DNA of 64,000 bases from Bradyrhizobium retamae (GTDB lineage: Bacteria > Pseudomonadota > Alphaproteobacteria > Rhizobiales > Xanthobacteraceae): positions 62,001 through 126,000 of the forward strand of contig NZ_LLYA01000079.1 in assembly GCF_001440415.1 (NCBI RefSeq), written 5' to 3'. Of this stretch, positions 36,553 to 45,087 are shown in pieces. The first letter of the stretch is position 1. The number at the start of each line of letters is the position of its first letter. The notes below the pieces were generated by a model. That model was not told the origin of the DNA. It did not search any database and saw only the letters and a list, made by a program, of their open reading frames with translations. A program made the translations under genes and the position numbers.

Positions 36553-36636
36553 CGTAGGATGGGTGGAGCGAAGCGATACCCATCAATGTCAGTGCGGAAA
36601 CGTGATGGGTATCGCTTGCGCTCCACCCATCCTACG
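36553..36636. repeat. long perfect-arm palindromic repeat (GTAGGATGGGTGGAGCGAAG type)
   Basis: Arms 36553-36585 (CGTAGGATGGGTGGAGCGAA, then GCGATACCCATCA) and 36603-36636 are inverted copies with few mismatches around a 17-base loop. The hairpin lies between convergent genes (lysA and the dehydrogenase at 36642) and could stop both transcripts. Confidence 0.85.
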
Positions 36637-36641
36637 CCACC

Positions 36642-37532
36642 TCACTTCGCGCCGCCGACCACCACGCCCGCCGCCTTCTCGATCGGCTTGATCGCCGCGG
36701 TGAAATCCGACTCCGCGCCCTCGTCGCGGATGATGACTTCCCACAAGCGCCCGACCGCTTCGGCGACTTCCATCGATAGCCCCAGCGATTTCATCTCCTC
36801 CAGCGCGAGCCGCACGTCCTTCACCATCAGTCCCGTGGCAAAGCCGAAATCGAAACTGCGCGGCAGCACCGAGCGCGGAAACTTGTCGCGGCTCGCCGTG
36901 TTGAGCCCGGAGCCTGCGTTGATGACGTCGATCATCACGGCCGGATCGAGCCCCGCCTTGACGCCCATCACAACCGCCTCCGACGTCGCCACCATCGCGG
37001 TCGCCGACAGGAAGTTGTTCGCCAGTTTCATTGTTTGCGCCGAGCCGGGCTTCTCGCCGATGAAAAACACTTTTCCGATGACGTCGAGCGCGGGTTTTGT
37101 CAGCTCATAATCGGCGCGCGGGCCGGAGACCATCACGGCCAACGTTCCCTTCTCGGCGCCTCCGACGCCGCCGCTGACGGGGCTGTCGATCTGCACGATG
37201 TTATTCGTCGCTAGAAGACCGTGAATTCTGGACGCCATTTGCGAGCCAACGGTAGAGAGATCGACGAAGCGTTTGACGCGCCTCCCTTCGACCACGCCAC
37301 CTGCGCCGGTCGCCACGTCAAGCGACGCCTGCAGCGACGGCAGGCTCGCCAGCACCGTCTCGCAGCGGTCGGCGATATCCTTCGGCGACGATGCCGCCTG
37401 CGCGCCGAGCGCGACGAGCTTGCTTATGGCTTCCTGCCGCGTATCGAACACGGTGAGTTGATGCTTGGCCTCGATCAGGCGGCGCGCCATCGGGAAGCCC
37501 ATCTTCCCGAGGCCGATGAATCCTATTTCCAT
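36642..37532 (-). CDS. 3-hydroxyisobutyrate/beta-hydroxyacid dehydrogenase family protein
   Basis: Protein of 296 residues. An N-terminal NAD(P) Rossmann domain begins MEIGFIGLGKMGFPMARRLI. The substrate-binding motif follows in IDSPVSGGVGGAEKGTLAVM (family DAPVSGG signature) near 120, and the catalytic lysine in GSAQTMKLANNFL near 170, then an all-helical C-terminal domain. The family oxidises beta-hydroxyacids or reduces semialdehydes; the exact substrate is not evident. Its stop is 11 bases from the following carboxymuconolactone-decarboxylase-like gene in the reverse direction, which lies upstream on the same strand; the two look like one operon. Confidence 0.9.
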   Translation of the reverse strand: MEIGFIGLGKMGFPMARRLIEAKHQLTVFDTRQEAISKLVALGAQAASSPKDIADRCETVLASLPSLQASLDVATGAGGVVEGRRVKRFVDLSTVGSQMASRIHGLLATNNIVQIDSPVSGGVGGAEKGTLAVMVSGPRADYELTKPALDVIGKVFFIGEKPGSAQTMKLANNFLSATAMVATSEAVVMGVKAGLDPAVMIDVINAGSGLNTASRDKFPRSVLPRSFDFGFATGLMVKDVRLALEEMKSLGLSMEVAEAVGRLWEVIIRDEGAESDFTAAIKPIEKAAGVVVGGAK

Positions 37533-37543
37533 GGTGCTACGCC

Positions 37544-37924
37544 TCAGCCCTTGTCCAATTCCGCGAACACCTCGCGCGCGATGCGAAAGCTGTCGACGCC
37601 GGCGGGGATGCCGGCATAGATCGAAGCCTGCATGAAGATCTCGCGGATCTCGTCGCGACTGACGCCGTTGGTCAGCGCGCCCCTGATATGTGCCTTCAGT
37701 TCATGTGGGCGGTTTAGGATCGAGATCATGGCCAGATTGAGCATGCTGCGGGTCTTGCGCGGCAGTTCCTCGCGGCCCCACACCGCGCCCCAGCAATATT
37801 CGGTGACGAGTTCCTGGAACGGCTTGTTAAAACTGTCGGCGTTCTTCAACGCGTTGTCGACATAGGCCTCGCCGAGCACCGCTTTGCGAATTTCCAGTCC
37901 CTTGTCGTGCGTCTTCTGGTCCAT
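37544..37924 (-). CDS. carboxymuconolactone decarboxylase family protein
   Basis: Protein of 126 residues of the CMD/AhpD-like all-helical family. Typical features are YCWGAVWGREELPRKTRSML, NLAMISILNRPHELKAHIRG and the C-terminal NGVSRDEIREIFMQASIYAG. This is the pattern of gamma-carboxymuconolactone decarboxylase (PcaC) and relatives; the residues fit PcaC better than the CxxC AhpD-type peroxidases. With no other pca gene nearby, a role in protocatechuate breakdown is unproven. The ATG at 37924 follows GAGGA. It is the first gene of a two-gene operon with the beta-hydroxyacid dehydrogenase. Confidence 0.85.
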   Translation of the reverse strand: MDQKTHDKGLEIRKAVLGEAYVDNALKNADSFNKPFQELVTEYCWGAVWGREELPRKTRSMLNLAMISILNRPHELKAHIRGALTNGVSRDEIREIFMQASIYAGIPAGVDSFRIAREVFAELDKG

Positions 37925-38090
37925 GTCGTTTCCTCGTAGTTTTACGGTTCGGCGCAAACGTTACGGCGTGGGATGCCCTCAGTCACGCCTTCGTGTTATG
38001 TTATGCGCATTTCCGGGTGTGGGTTACCCCGGGAACGGGTGCCTCATTGCCGCCGTTGTGATAGGCTGACTTATCGATAACCCGGAGAGA

Positions 38091-40730
38091 TTGTTGAGCG
38101 GCGCTTCCCCCGATCCCACAAAGCCAGCGCGCGAGCCGGATGCTGTTGCGCGGCTTCAACTGACGCAGGCTCTGCAACGAGCCCAATACGCGATTGCGTG
38201 GGAACGTAGCTGGCCAGGGCTCGTCCGGTTTCTGAGCGTCATTGGGCTGTTCCTGGTGGTGTCCTGGGCCGGATTATGGCTGGCGCTGCCGTTCCTTGCA
38301 CGCGCGATCTGCCTTGGCCTGTTCGCCCTCGCGGCGCTGGCCGCATTGTTCCCGCTCGCGCGATTTCGCTGGCCGAGCCGCGAAGAGGCGTTGAGCCGGC
38401 TCGACCGCGGCACCGGCATTCGCCATCGCCCGGCGACCGCGCTGACCGATACACTCTCGACCAATGATCCGATCGCGCAGGCGCTGTGGCGGGAGCAGCG
38501 CGAGCGCACGCTGGCCTCTATCAAACGGATCCGCGCCGGGCTGCCTTCGCCGCGGCTGGCGATCCACGACCCCTGGGCGCTGCGTGCGCTGGTCATGGTA
38601 ATGCTGGCGGCCGCCTATGTCGCCGCGGGCGACGAGCGCCGGCTACGAATTGCTGCGGCATTCGACTGGAACGGCGTGCTGGCGCCGGCCAACGTCAGGG
38701 TCGATGCCTGGGTGACCCCGCCGCTCTATACCGGCAAGCCGCCGGTCATTCTGTCTGCCGCCAACAGGGATGCGGCTTCTCCCGATAGCGGGGCACCATT
38801 GCCGGTGCCTGGAGGCAGCACGCTGCTGGTGCGCTCCAGCGGCGGCAATATCGACGTCGTGGTCGGCGGCGGCGTGACGGAGGTCGCGCCCAGCGAGCAG
38901 GCGCCGAAGGGCACCAACGAACGGCATTTCAAGATCACGGGTGACGGCACCGCGCATGTCCGAGCGCCCTCCGGCCAGCCACTGTGGCGCTTCGCGGCGA
39001 CGCCCGACCGTGCCCCGACCATCTCGTTGGCGAAGGATCCGGAGCGCCAGGCCCGCGGCTCGCTGCAGACGTCCTACAAGCTCGAGGATGATTACGGCGT
39101 CACCGAAGCACGCGCGCAATTCGCCGTCCGTGTCCCCGATTCCGGCAAGGAAGGGAATAAGGAAGGCAACAAGGAAGACAAGAACAAGGAGGCCGAGAAG
39201 GCCGAGCCACGGCCGCTGTTCGAGCCGCCGCAGTTTGCGCTGGTGCTGCCGAATGCGCGCACCCGCAATGGCGTCGGCCAGACCGTGAAGGATCTCAGCG
39301 AGGATCCCTATGCCGGCGCCGATGTAACGCTGACGCTCACGGCCAAGGACGAGGCCGGCAATGAGGGCAAGAGCGAGCCGTTCAACATGCGGCTGCCGGA
39401 ACGGCTGTTCACCAAACCCCTCGCCCGCGCCCTGATCGAACAGCGCCGCATTCTGGCGCTCGATGCCAATCAGAATTCGCAAGTCTATACCGCCCTCGAT
39501 GCGCTGATGATCGCGCCGGAATTGTTCACTCCCGAAGCCGGTCACTATCTCGGTCTGTTCAGTGTTAAGCACCAACTGGAGGAGGCGCGCACCGATGCCG
39601 CGCTGCGCGAGGTCGTCGCCAGCCTGTGGGCGCTTGCCGTCACCATCGAGGACGGCAACATCACCGATGTCGAGAAGGCGTTGCGTGCGGCGCAGGACGC
39701 GCTCAGGCAGGCGCTGGAGCGTGGCGCCACCGATGAGGAGATCAAGAAGCTGACGGATAATCTGCGCGCTGCGCTGGATAATTTCCTGCGCCAGCTCGCC
39801 GAGCAGTTCCGCAACAACCCGCAGCAACAGGCGCGCCCGCTCGATCCCAATACGAAAATGCTGAGCCAGCAGGATCTCAAGAACATGCTCGACCGGCTGG
39901 AGCGGATGTCGCGTTCCGGCGACAAGGATGCCGCCAAGCAGCTATTGGAACAGCTACAGCAGATGCTGGAAAACCTGCAGATGGCGCAGCCCGGCCAAGG
40001 CGGCGACAACGAGATGGAGCTGGCGCTGAACGAGCTCGGCGACATGATCCGCAAGCAGCAGCAATTGCGCGACAAGACCTACAAGCAGGGTCAGGATTCG
40101 CGGCGCGACCGCATGCGCGACAAGCAGGGCGACCAGAGCATGGGCGACCTGCAGCAGGACCAGCAGGGCCTGCGCGACCGCCTGAAGAAGTTGCAGGAAG
40201 AGCTCGCCAAGCGCGGCATGGGCCCGGGCCAGCGCGGCCAGCAGGGCCAGCGTGGCGACCAGCAGGGGCAGCAGGGCCAACAGGGTCAGGGCCAGCAGGG
40301 TCAAGGCGGCGAGCAAGGCGATGGCGAGGACGGGCTCGACCAGGCCGATTCGGCCATGGGCGATGCCACCGGCCGACTCGGCGATGGCAATGCCGAGGGT
40401 GCGGTGGACTCGCAGGGACGTGCGCTCGACGCGCTGCGCAAGGGCGCCCAGAGCCTTGCGGAAGCCATGCAGCAAGGTGACGGCGACCAGCCGGGCGACG
40501 GCCCCGGCAACCCCAGAGGCCGCCAGCAGGGCGCCGCCAACTCGACCGATCCGCTCGGACGGCCGATGCGCCATAACGAATTCACCGACGACTATTCGGT
40601 GAAGATCCCCGGCGAGATTGACGTGCAACGGGTCCGCCGGATTTTGGAAGAACTGCGCCGCCGTCTCGGCGATCCGGCCCGTCCGCAGATCGAACTGGAT
40701 TACATCGAGCGGCTGTTGAAGGATTATTGA
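38091..40730 (+). CDS. TIGR02302/DUF4175 family large membrane protein
   Basis: Protein of about 879 residues starting at one of two adjacent TTG codons (38091 or 38094), with GGAG just upstream. Three transmembrane segments lie near 42-62, 65-90 and 160-177, followed by a large periplasmic part with a beta-rich region (about 200-420), a helical region and, from about 570 to 830, a very Gln/Gly/Asp-rich section with many QGQQGQ-type repeats. The C-terminus (DDYSVKIPGEIDVQRVRRIL, then EELRRRLGDPARPQIELDYI) is the conserved end of TIGR02302 proteins. Restricted to alphaproteobacteria; function unknown, envelope-related by topology. Confidence 0.85.
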   Translation: MLSGASPDPTKPAREPDAVARLQLTQALQRAQYAIAWERSWPGLVRFLSVIGLFLVVSWAGLWLALPFLARAICLGLFALAALAALFPLARFRWPSREEALSRLDRGTGIRHRPATALTDTLSTNDPIAQALWREQRERTLASIKRIRAGLPSPRLAIHDPWALRALVMVMLAAAYVAAGDERRLRIAAAFDWNGVLAPANVRVDAWVTPPLYTGKPPVILSAANRDAASPDSGAPLPVPGGSTLLVRSSGGNIDVVVGGGVTEVAPSEQAPKGTNERHFKITGDGTAHVRAPSGQPLWRFAATPDRAPTISLAKDPERQARGSLQTSYKLEDDYGVTEARAQFAVRVPDSGKEGNKEGNKEDKNKEAEKAEPRPLFEPPQFALVLPNARTRNGVGQTVKDLSEDPYAGADVTLTLTAKDEAGNEGKSEPFNMRLPERLFTKPLARALIEQRRILALDANQNSQVYTALDALMIAPELFTPEAGHYLGLFSVKHQLEEARTDAALREVVASLWALAVTIEDGNITDVEKALRAAQDALRQALERGATDEEIKKLTDNLRAALDNFLRQLAEQFRNNPQQQARPLDPNTKMLSQQDLKNMLDRLERMSRSGDKDAAKQLLEQLQQMLENLQMAQPGQGGDNEMELALNELGDMIRKQQQLRDKTYKQGQDSRRDRMRDKQGDQSMGDLQQDQQGLRDRLKKLQEELAKRGMGPGQRGQQGQRGDQQGQQGQQGQGQQGQGGEQGDGEDGLDQADSAMGDATGRLGDGNAEGAVDSQGRALDALRKGAQSLAEAMQQGDGDQPGDGPGNPRGRQQGAANSTDPLGRPMRHNEFTDDYSVKIPGEIDVQRVRRILEELRRRLGDPARPQIELDYIERLLKDY

Positions 40731-40750
40731 GCGCTCGCCTCGCACTCCGC

Positions 40751-40888
40751 CGTCATCGCCCGGTCGAGCCGGGCGACCCAGTATTCCAGAGACGCCGGTG
40801 ATTGAGCCGAAAAGCCGCGGCGTACTGGATACCCCGCCGGAGCCTGTCATCGGGCGCACATTCGCGCGACCCTTTGGCGGGTATGACG
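40751..40888. repeat. palindromic intergenic repeat (GTCATCGCCCGG type)
   Basis: CGTCATCGCCCGGTCGAGCC followed by GGGCGACCCAGTATTCCAGA near 40751-40800 and, on the other side, GCGTACTGGATACCCCGCC with a degraded end GGGTATGACG near 40828-40888. This is an imperfect, partly decayed member of a family of long inverted repeats common between genes in Bradyrhizobium. It lies between the convergent TIGR02302 and cpdR genes. Confidence 0.7.
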
Positions 40889-40925
40889 AGTTGAGGATGC
40901 GGGCGCCGTCGCCCGCTTTTCTGGC

Positions 40926-41303
40926 TTACCCAGCCTTCCGCGCCGCCAGCGCATCGGCCACAGCCGTACGGATGTCGTGCACCGAAAACGGTTTCGTCAC
41001 CACGTCGTGCACGATCGCATTGAGGCCGGAGGCGCGTTCGCGCTGGTCGGCGAAGCCCGTCATCAGCAGGATCTTCAGGTTGGGAAAATCGCGCGCCGCC
41101 GTCAGCGCCAGCGCGATGCCGTCCATGACCGGCATCTGGACGTCGGTCAAGAGCAGGTCGAATAGGCCTTGCTCGCGCGTCAGGATATCGAGCGCGTCGG
41201 CGCCGTCCTCGGCGGTGACGGTCTCGTGGCCATCCATGGCGATGGCGCGTGCCACCAGCGAGCGCATGGAGTCTTCGTCATCGGCAATCAGCACGCGTGG
41301 CAT
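40926..41303 (-). CDS. cpdR: single-domain response regulator CpdR
   Basis: Protein of 125 residues consisting only of a receiver domain: acidic pocket MPRVLIADDEDSMRSLVARA, phospho-acceptor in LLLTDVQMPVMDG (near residue 52), the switch threonine in ILLMTGFA and the lysine in VVTKPFS. Sequence and size match CpdR, which in Caulobacter and rhizobia is dephosphorylated to deliver substrates to the ClpXP protease at the pole and so drives cell-cycle progression. Phosphate usually comes from the CckA-ChpT relay. It stands beside the zinc-ribbon protein and ftsEX. Confidence 0.88.
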   Translation of the reverse strand: MPRVLIADDEDSMRSLVARAIAMDGHETVTAEDGADALDILTREQGLFDLLLTDVQMPVMDGIALALTAARDFPNLKILLMTGFADQRERASGLNAIVHDVVTKPFSVHDIRTAVADALAARKAG

Positions 41304-41342
41304 GAAGCCTTGATCTCTCGCCTTGCGGAAGCGCGGCCAGAT

Positions 41343-42248
41343 TCAGGCGTGGCCGGCCAGATCCCGCTTGTTGAAAAAGCGTACGTCAATATTACGGCCT
41401 TCGGGCGGCGGCGAAGCCAGCCGCGACTTGAAATAGGCGCGCTCGCCGGGCTTGAGCACCGGCTGTTCCAGCACCGCGTTCCAGGCGTAGATCTCGGCGC
41501 CCTGCGCGTCGCGGACGGAGAAGCGCAGCCGCGGCAATTCGACCGGTTTTTTGGTCTCGCCGACGATCACGCCCTCGATGACCAGAACCGGCTTGCCGTC
41601 CACGGTCTCGTTACTAATCTTGATGTCCTTGAACGCCAGCCCACGAAGGTTCACTTCCAGCCCGACCATCTTGTAGAACGTCGCGGTTTGCGGTAGCAGC
41701 CGCACAATTTCGATGCGCCAGATCATCAACCCCAGTATCAGCGCGCCCATTGCGGCGCAGGCGGTCGGCAGGCCGACGGAGGGGATGAACGGAATACGGG
41801 GCAGGGAGGGCAGCCGGAAAAGACGGGCCAGCCGCTCGCGGTGCGTGGTGATCGGGATATCCCCATGGTCTTCCGCATCGTGCCGGGCAATCGATGGCCA
41901 GTCGCTGTCGCCGCCTCTGTCGCCACCTTGGCGCGACCCTTCGCCCTCGGCCGGCCAGCCTGCCGAAATCGAGGGACTGTCGACCACCGGGGTGTCCTGT
42001 TCCTCCTCCTCGCGCGCCATCGCCTCCCATTCGGCCGCGGCATCGTTTGCGGCCGGCTGGCTCGATTGCGCAGGAGCTAGCGGAGCGCTTGGCATGGCTG
42101 CCGGCATGGCGGCCAGTTCGACCGCGTCCTCGGGCCGCGCCAGCCAGGTTTCCTTGCAGCGGGAGCAGCGGACGGTGCGCCCGCCGGTGCCCAAGGTGGT
42201 CGGATTGATGGCGTAAGATGTTGTACAATGGGGACAAACGATATGCAT
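41343..42248 (-). CDS. MJ0042-type zinc-ribbon membrane protein
   Basis: Protein of 301 residues. The N-terminus MHIVCPHCTTSYAINPTTLG, then VRCSRCKETW, forms a zinc ribbon (CxxC...CxxC) of the MJ0042 class. An acidic, proline-rich linker follows, then one transmembrane helix near 165-190 and a C-terminal domain of about 110 residues (LEVNLRGLAFKDIKISNETV, then GKPVLVIEGVIVGETKK) resembling the DUF3426-type region. The ribbon should be cytoplasmic and the C-terminal domain periplasmic. The gene is divergent from ftsE, a common arrangement in this group. Function unknown. Confidence 0.85.
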   Translation of the reverse strand: MHIVCPHCTTSYAINPTTLGTGGRTVRCSRCKETWLARPEDAVELAAMPAAMPSAPLAPAQSSQPAANDAAAEWEAMAREEEEQDTPVVDSPSISAGWPAEGEGSRQGGDRGGDSDWPSIARHDAEDHGDIPITTHRERLARLFRLPSLPRIPFIPSVGLPTACAAMGALILGLMIWRIEIVRLLPQTATFYKMVGLEVNLRGLAFKDIKISNETVDGKPVLVIEGVIVGETKKPVELPRLRFSVRDAQGAEIYAWNAVLEQPVLKPGERAYFKSRLASPPPEGRNIDVRFFNKRDLAGHA

Positions 42249-42425
42249 GGAGCCCATCTCACCAGTGTCTTCGCCCGGATGCTACATACCGACCGTTAAC
42301 GAATCGGAAACCATAACGGCCGCAAAACCGTTTTGTCGGGTTGGCGCCCAGACCAGCGGGCCACGAGCCCAAAGTTCAGGTTCGGGTCCAGGTTCAAGTC
42401 CGGGGTTTCCGGCCACCGTCCACGC

Positions 42426-42465
42426 CGAGCGGAGCTCGGTCATGGTACATGTCGAGCGGAGCTGA
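42426..42465 (+). other. possible seven-codon leader peptide before ftsE
   Basis: Two copies of CGAGCGGAGCT (42426-42436 and 42453-42463) each act as a purine-rich ribosome-site-like stretch. The first precedes ATG 42442, which opens a seven-codon frame (MVHVERS) ending at 42465; the second lies inside this frame and precedes the ftsE TTG start at 42468. The peptide would stop two bases before ftsE, an arrangement suited to translational coupling. No experimental support. Confidence 0.25.
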
Positions 42466-42467
42466 GC

Positions 42468-43127
42468 TTGGTTCGGTTCGAAAATGTCGGTTTGCGGTAC
42501 GGGCTCGGCCCGGAGATTTTGCGCGACCTTTCCTTCGTGATTCCCGCCCATTCCTTCCAGTTTCTCACCGGTCCCTCGGGCGCGGGCAAGACCTCGCTGC
42601 TGCGGCTGTTGTTTCTGTCGCTGCGGCCGACCCGTGGCCTCGTCAACCTGTTCGGCCAGGACGTCTCGCTGCTCGGCAAGGATCAGATTGCCGGTCTGCG
42701 CACGCGCATCGGTATCGTGCTGCAGGATTTTCGTCTGCTCGACCACATGACGACCTACGAGAACGTGGCGCTGCCGTTCCGCGTGATGGGCCGTGACGAA
42801 TCCAGCTATCGCCGCGAGGTGATCGATCTCCTGAAGTGGGTCGGCCTCGGCGAGCGCATGGACGCGCTGCCGCCGATCCTGTCCGGCGGTGAGAAGCAGC
42901 GCGCGGCGATCGCGCGCGCGGTGATCTCGCGGCCGCAATTGCTGTTGGCGGACGAGCCGACCGGCAGCGTCGATCCGACGCTCGGCCGGCGCCTCTTGCG
43001 GCTATTCATCGAATTGAACAGGCTGGGCACCGCGGTGATCATCGCGACCCACGACATCACGCTGATGGACCAGTACGAGGCGCGGCGGATGGTGCTGCAC
43101 CAGGGACGGCTGCACATCTATGAGTAG
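42468..43127 (+). CDS. ftsE: cell division ATP-binding protein FtsE
   Basis: Protein of 219 residues, the ABC-type ATPase of the FtsEX complex, which sits at the division septum and controls peptidoglycan hydrolases through FtsX. Walker A is LTGPSGAGKTSLLRLL near 38, the Q-loop IVLQDFRLLDHMT, the signature LSGGEKQRAAIARA near 140, Walker B LLLADEPTGSVD and the H-loop IIATHDITLMD. The start is TTG at 42468 (protein MVRFENVGLRYG), with GGAG six bases upstream; no ATG fits. It overlaps ftsX by eight bases. Confidence 0.95.
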   Translation: MVRFENVGLRYGLGPEILRDLSFVIPAHSFQFLTGPSGAGKTSLLRLLFLSLRPTRGLVNLFGQDVSLLGKDQIAGLRTRIGIVLQDFRLLDHMTTYENVALPFRVMGRDESSYRREVIDLLKWVGLGERMDALPPILSGGEKQRAAIARAVISRPQLLLADEPTGSVDPTLGRRLLRLFIELNRLGTAVIIATHDITLMDQYEARRMVLHQGRLHIYE

Positions 43128-44091
43128 GGCCGGTGACGAGCATGGGCCGCTGGTGGACCTCGGCAACGAACGTCCGCAGGTGCCGGCGCGGGCGCGCAAC
43201 ATGTCGCCGATCGTGCCGCGGGCGTCGATTTCCGGCCGCGCGCTGGTCGCCGTCGTCGCGATCATGACGTTCCTCGCTTCCATCACCACCGGCACCGTGC
43301 TGCTCGTCAGCGCATCGGCGGCGGAATGGCAATCCGAAGTCGCCAGCGAAATCACCGTTCAGGTGCGGCCGCAGGCAGGGCGCGATCTCGAGCGCGACGC
43401 GGCCGCGGTGGTGGAGGCGATGCGGACGCAGCCCGGCATCGTCCAGGTTAAACCGTTCAGCAAGGATGAATCGGCCAGTTTGCTGGAGCCGTGGCTCGGC
43501 AGCGGGCTGTCGATCGAGCAATTGCCGGTGCCGCGCGTTGTCGTCGCGCGGGTCCAGCCAGGCACCACGCTCGACCTCGCTGCGTTGCGCTCCAGGGTGA
43601 CGCAAGTGGCGCCATCGGCGAGCGTCGACGATCACCGCGCCTGGATCGAGCGCATGCGCTCGATGACTGGCGCCACCGTGTTTGCCGGCATCGGCATTCT
43701 CGCACTGGTGATCGTGGCGACGATCATTTCGGTGTCGTTCGCGACCCGCGGCGCGATGGCGGCGAACCGCCCGATCGTCGAGGTGCTGCACTTCGTCGGC
43801 GCCGGCGACCGCTATATCGCCAACCACTTCCTGCGGCATTTTCTCAGGCTAGGGCTGGAGGGCGGGCTGATCGGCGGCGGCGCCGCGATGCTCGGTTTCG
43901 GGTTCTCCGAATCGATCGCGAGCTGGTTCTCGGGCACCCCGGTCGGCGATCAGTTCGCAGCGCTGCTCGGGACATTTTCGCTGCCGCCATCCGGCTATCT
44001 GGCGCTGGCGGTACAGGCCGTGGCGATTGCCGCCATTACCGCCTGGGCGTCGCGGCGGACGCTGTTTGCGACGCTGGACGATATCGACTGA
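43120..44091 (+). CDS. ftsX: cell division protein FtsX
   Basis: Protein of 323 residues with four transmembrane helices: one near 40-68, then a periplasmic loop (about 70-180) with EITVQVRPQAGRDLERDA, and three helices near 185-205, 240-265 and 290-312. It anchors FtsE and couples ATP hydrolysis to cell-wall hydrolase activation. The first 27 residues (GNERPQVPARARNMSPIVP) form the basic cytoplasmic leader usual in this group. The start ATG lies inside the last ftsE codons. Confidence 0.94.
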   Translation: MSRAGDEHGPLVDLGNERPQVPARARNMSPIVPRASISGRALVAVVAIMTFLASITTGTVLLVSASAAEWQSEVASEITVQVRPQAGRDLERDAAAVVEAMRTQPGIVQVKPFSKDESASLLEPWLGSGLSIEQLPVPRVVVARVQPGTTLDLAALRSRVTQVAPSASVDDHRAWIERMRSMTGATVFAGIGILALVIVATIISVSFATRGAMAANRPIVEVLHFVGAGDRYIANHFLRHFLRLGLEGGLIGGGAAMLGFGFSESIASWFSGTPVGDQFAALLGTFSLPPSGYLALAVQAVAIAAITAWASRRTLFATLDDID

Positions 44092-44187
44092 GCCGGCCAA
44101 TGGTGCTGTTGATCGGGGTCGACCGGGACTCCACTTCGTCTGAAAACCTTTTAGAATTGTGCACGGGAAGAGGGATTGCCGGACTAC

Positions 44188-44901
44188 ATGAGTTTGCAGC
44201 ACGACGACAGCACGCCGAGGAGGCCGGCCGCGCGGCCGCGCGGATGGCTGCGCGCCGTCATCGTCGGCTCCATGGCGATCCTGTTCGTCGGCGCGGCGCT
44301 GGGCTTCATCGCCTTTCTCTCGCAATTGCGCGGCGCCGAAATCAAGCCGGCGCGCACCGCCGACGGCATCGTGGTCTTCACCGGCGGCTCGTCGCGGGTG
44401 TCGGATGCGATGGAATTGCTGGCCGGCGGCTACGGCAGCCGGCTGTTGATTTCGGGGGTGCATCCGACCAACGCCGTGCGCGACATCTCGCGCTCGCTGC
44501 CCGACAACCAGTCGCTGCTCGGCTGTTGCGTCGATCTCGACCGCTCTGCGGTCAACACGCGCAGCAATGCCGCCGAGACGCGGCGCTGGGCGCAGGAGCG
44601 CGGCTTCAAGTCGCTGATCGTGGTGACGTCGAATTACCACATGCCGCGGGCCATTCTGGAATTGTCGCATGCGATGCCTGATGTTACGCTGATTCCGTTC
44701 GCGGTGATCGGCGAAAAATGGCGCGACGAGCCGTGGTGGACCAGCGGCGCGACGCTACGTCTATTGCTGTCGGAATATGTGAAATATGTCGCCGCCGAGG
44801 TGCGCGTGCGCCTCGCCGGTGCGGGAATCGATCTCGTGCCCGAACTTTTCGATCAGCCCGCGCCAGCGCCGCGTCGGCCGGCGACGGCGCAAGTCAACTA
44901 G
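44188..44901 (+). CDS. YdcF family (DUF218) membrane protein
   Basis: Protein of 237 residues: a basic N-terminus, one transmembrane helix near 22-45 and a periplasmic DUF218 domain. Conserved segments are DGIVVFTGGSSRVSDAMELL (about 58-77), GSRLLISGVHP, NTRSNAAETRRWAQERGFKS and LIVVTSNYHMPRA. The family includes ElyC/SanA, which influences envelope polymer synthesis; activity unknown. An earlier TTG (44176) is possible. It follows ftsX by about 95 bases. In related genomes I would expect an acyltransferase gene next; here the sequence goes straight into gene remnants. Confidence 0.85.
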   Translation: MSLQHDDSTPRRPAARPRGWLRAVIVGSMAILFVGAALGFIAFLSQLRGAEIKPARTADGIVVFTGGSSRVSDAMELLAGGYGSRLLISGVHPTNAVRDISRSLPDNQSLLGCCVDLDRSAVNTRSNAAETRRWAQERGFKSLIVVTSNYHMPRAILELSHAMPDVTLIPFAVIGEKWRDEPWWTSGATLRLLLSEYVKYVAAEVRVRLAGAGIDLVPELFDQPAPAPRRPATAQVN

Positions 44902-44914
44902 GGCACGTACATAA

Positions 44915-45087
44915 ACTCGCGAATGGTGTCCGGCTTGTCGGCTTTGTAGTCCCACGCAGCACGTTCGCGTTCACGAAGGGCGCGCCGCGCTATTTCCGTT
45001 CTTCGCCAGGCGTTCGGCGTGGTTTCTGTGAGAATTGTGGGTCACCCCTCACATATGAGAATGAGCGCCCTGAGGACGCTGGACCCG
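44915..45087 (+). pseudogene. remnant of a GFA/CENP-V family gene
   Basis: The frame through this stretch encodes VGFVVPRSTFAFTKGAPRYF, then RSSPGVRRGFCENCGSPLTY, closely matching the middle of glutathione-dependent formaldehyde-activating (GFA) family proteins, including their last CxxC zinc pair. No start codon, no first cysteine cluster and no C-terminus are present. At about 45087 the match stops and leucine-rich-repeat sequence begins in a different frame. It is a fragment left by deletion or recombination. Confidence 0.7.

Noticed and set aside
42375..42425. tRNA-like T-arm (GGTTCAAGTCC)
   Set aside because: No acceptor stem, D-arm or anticodon arm can be drawn around it.
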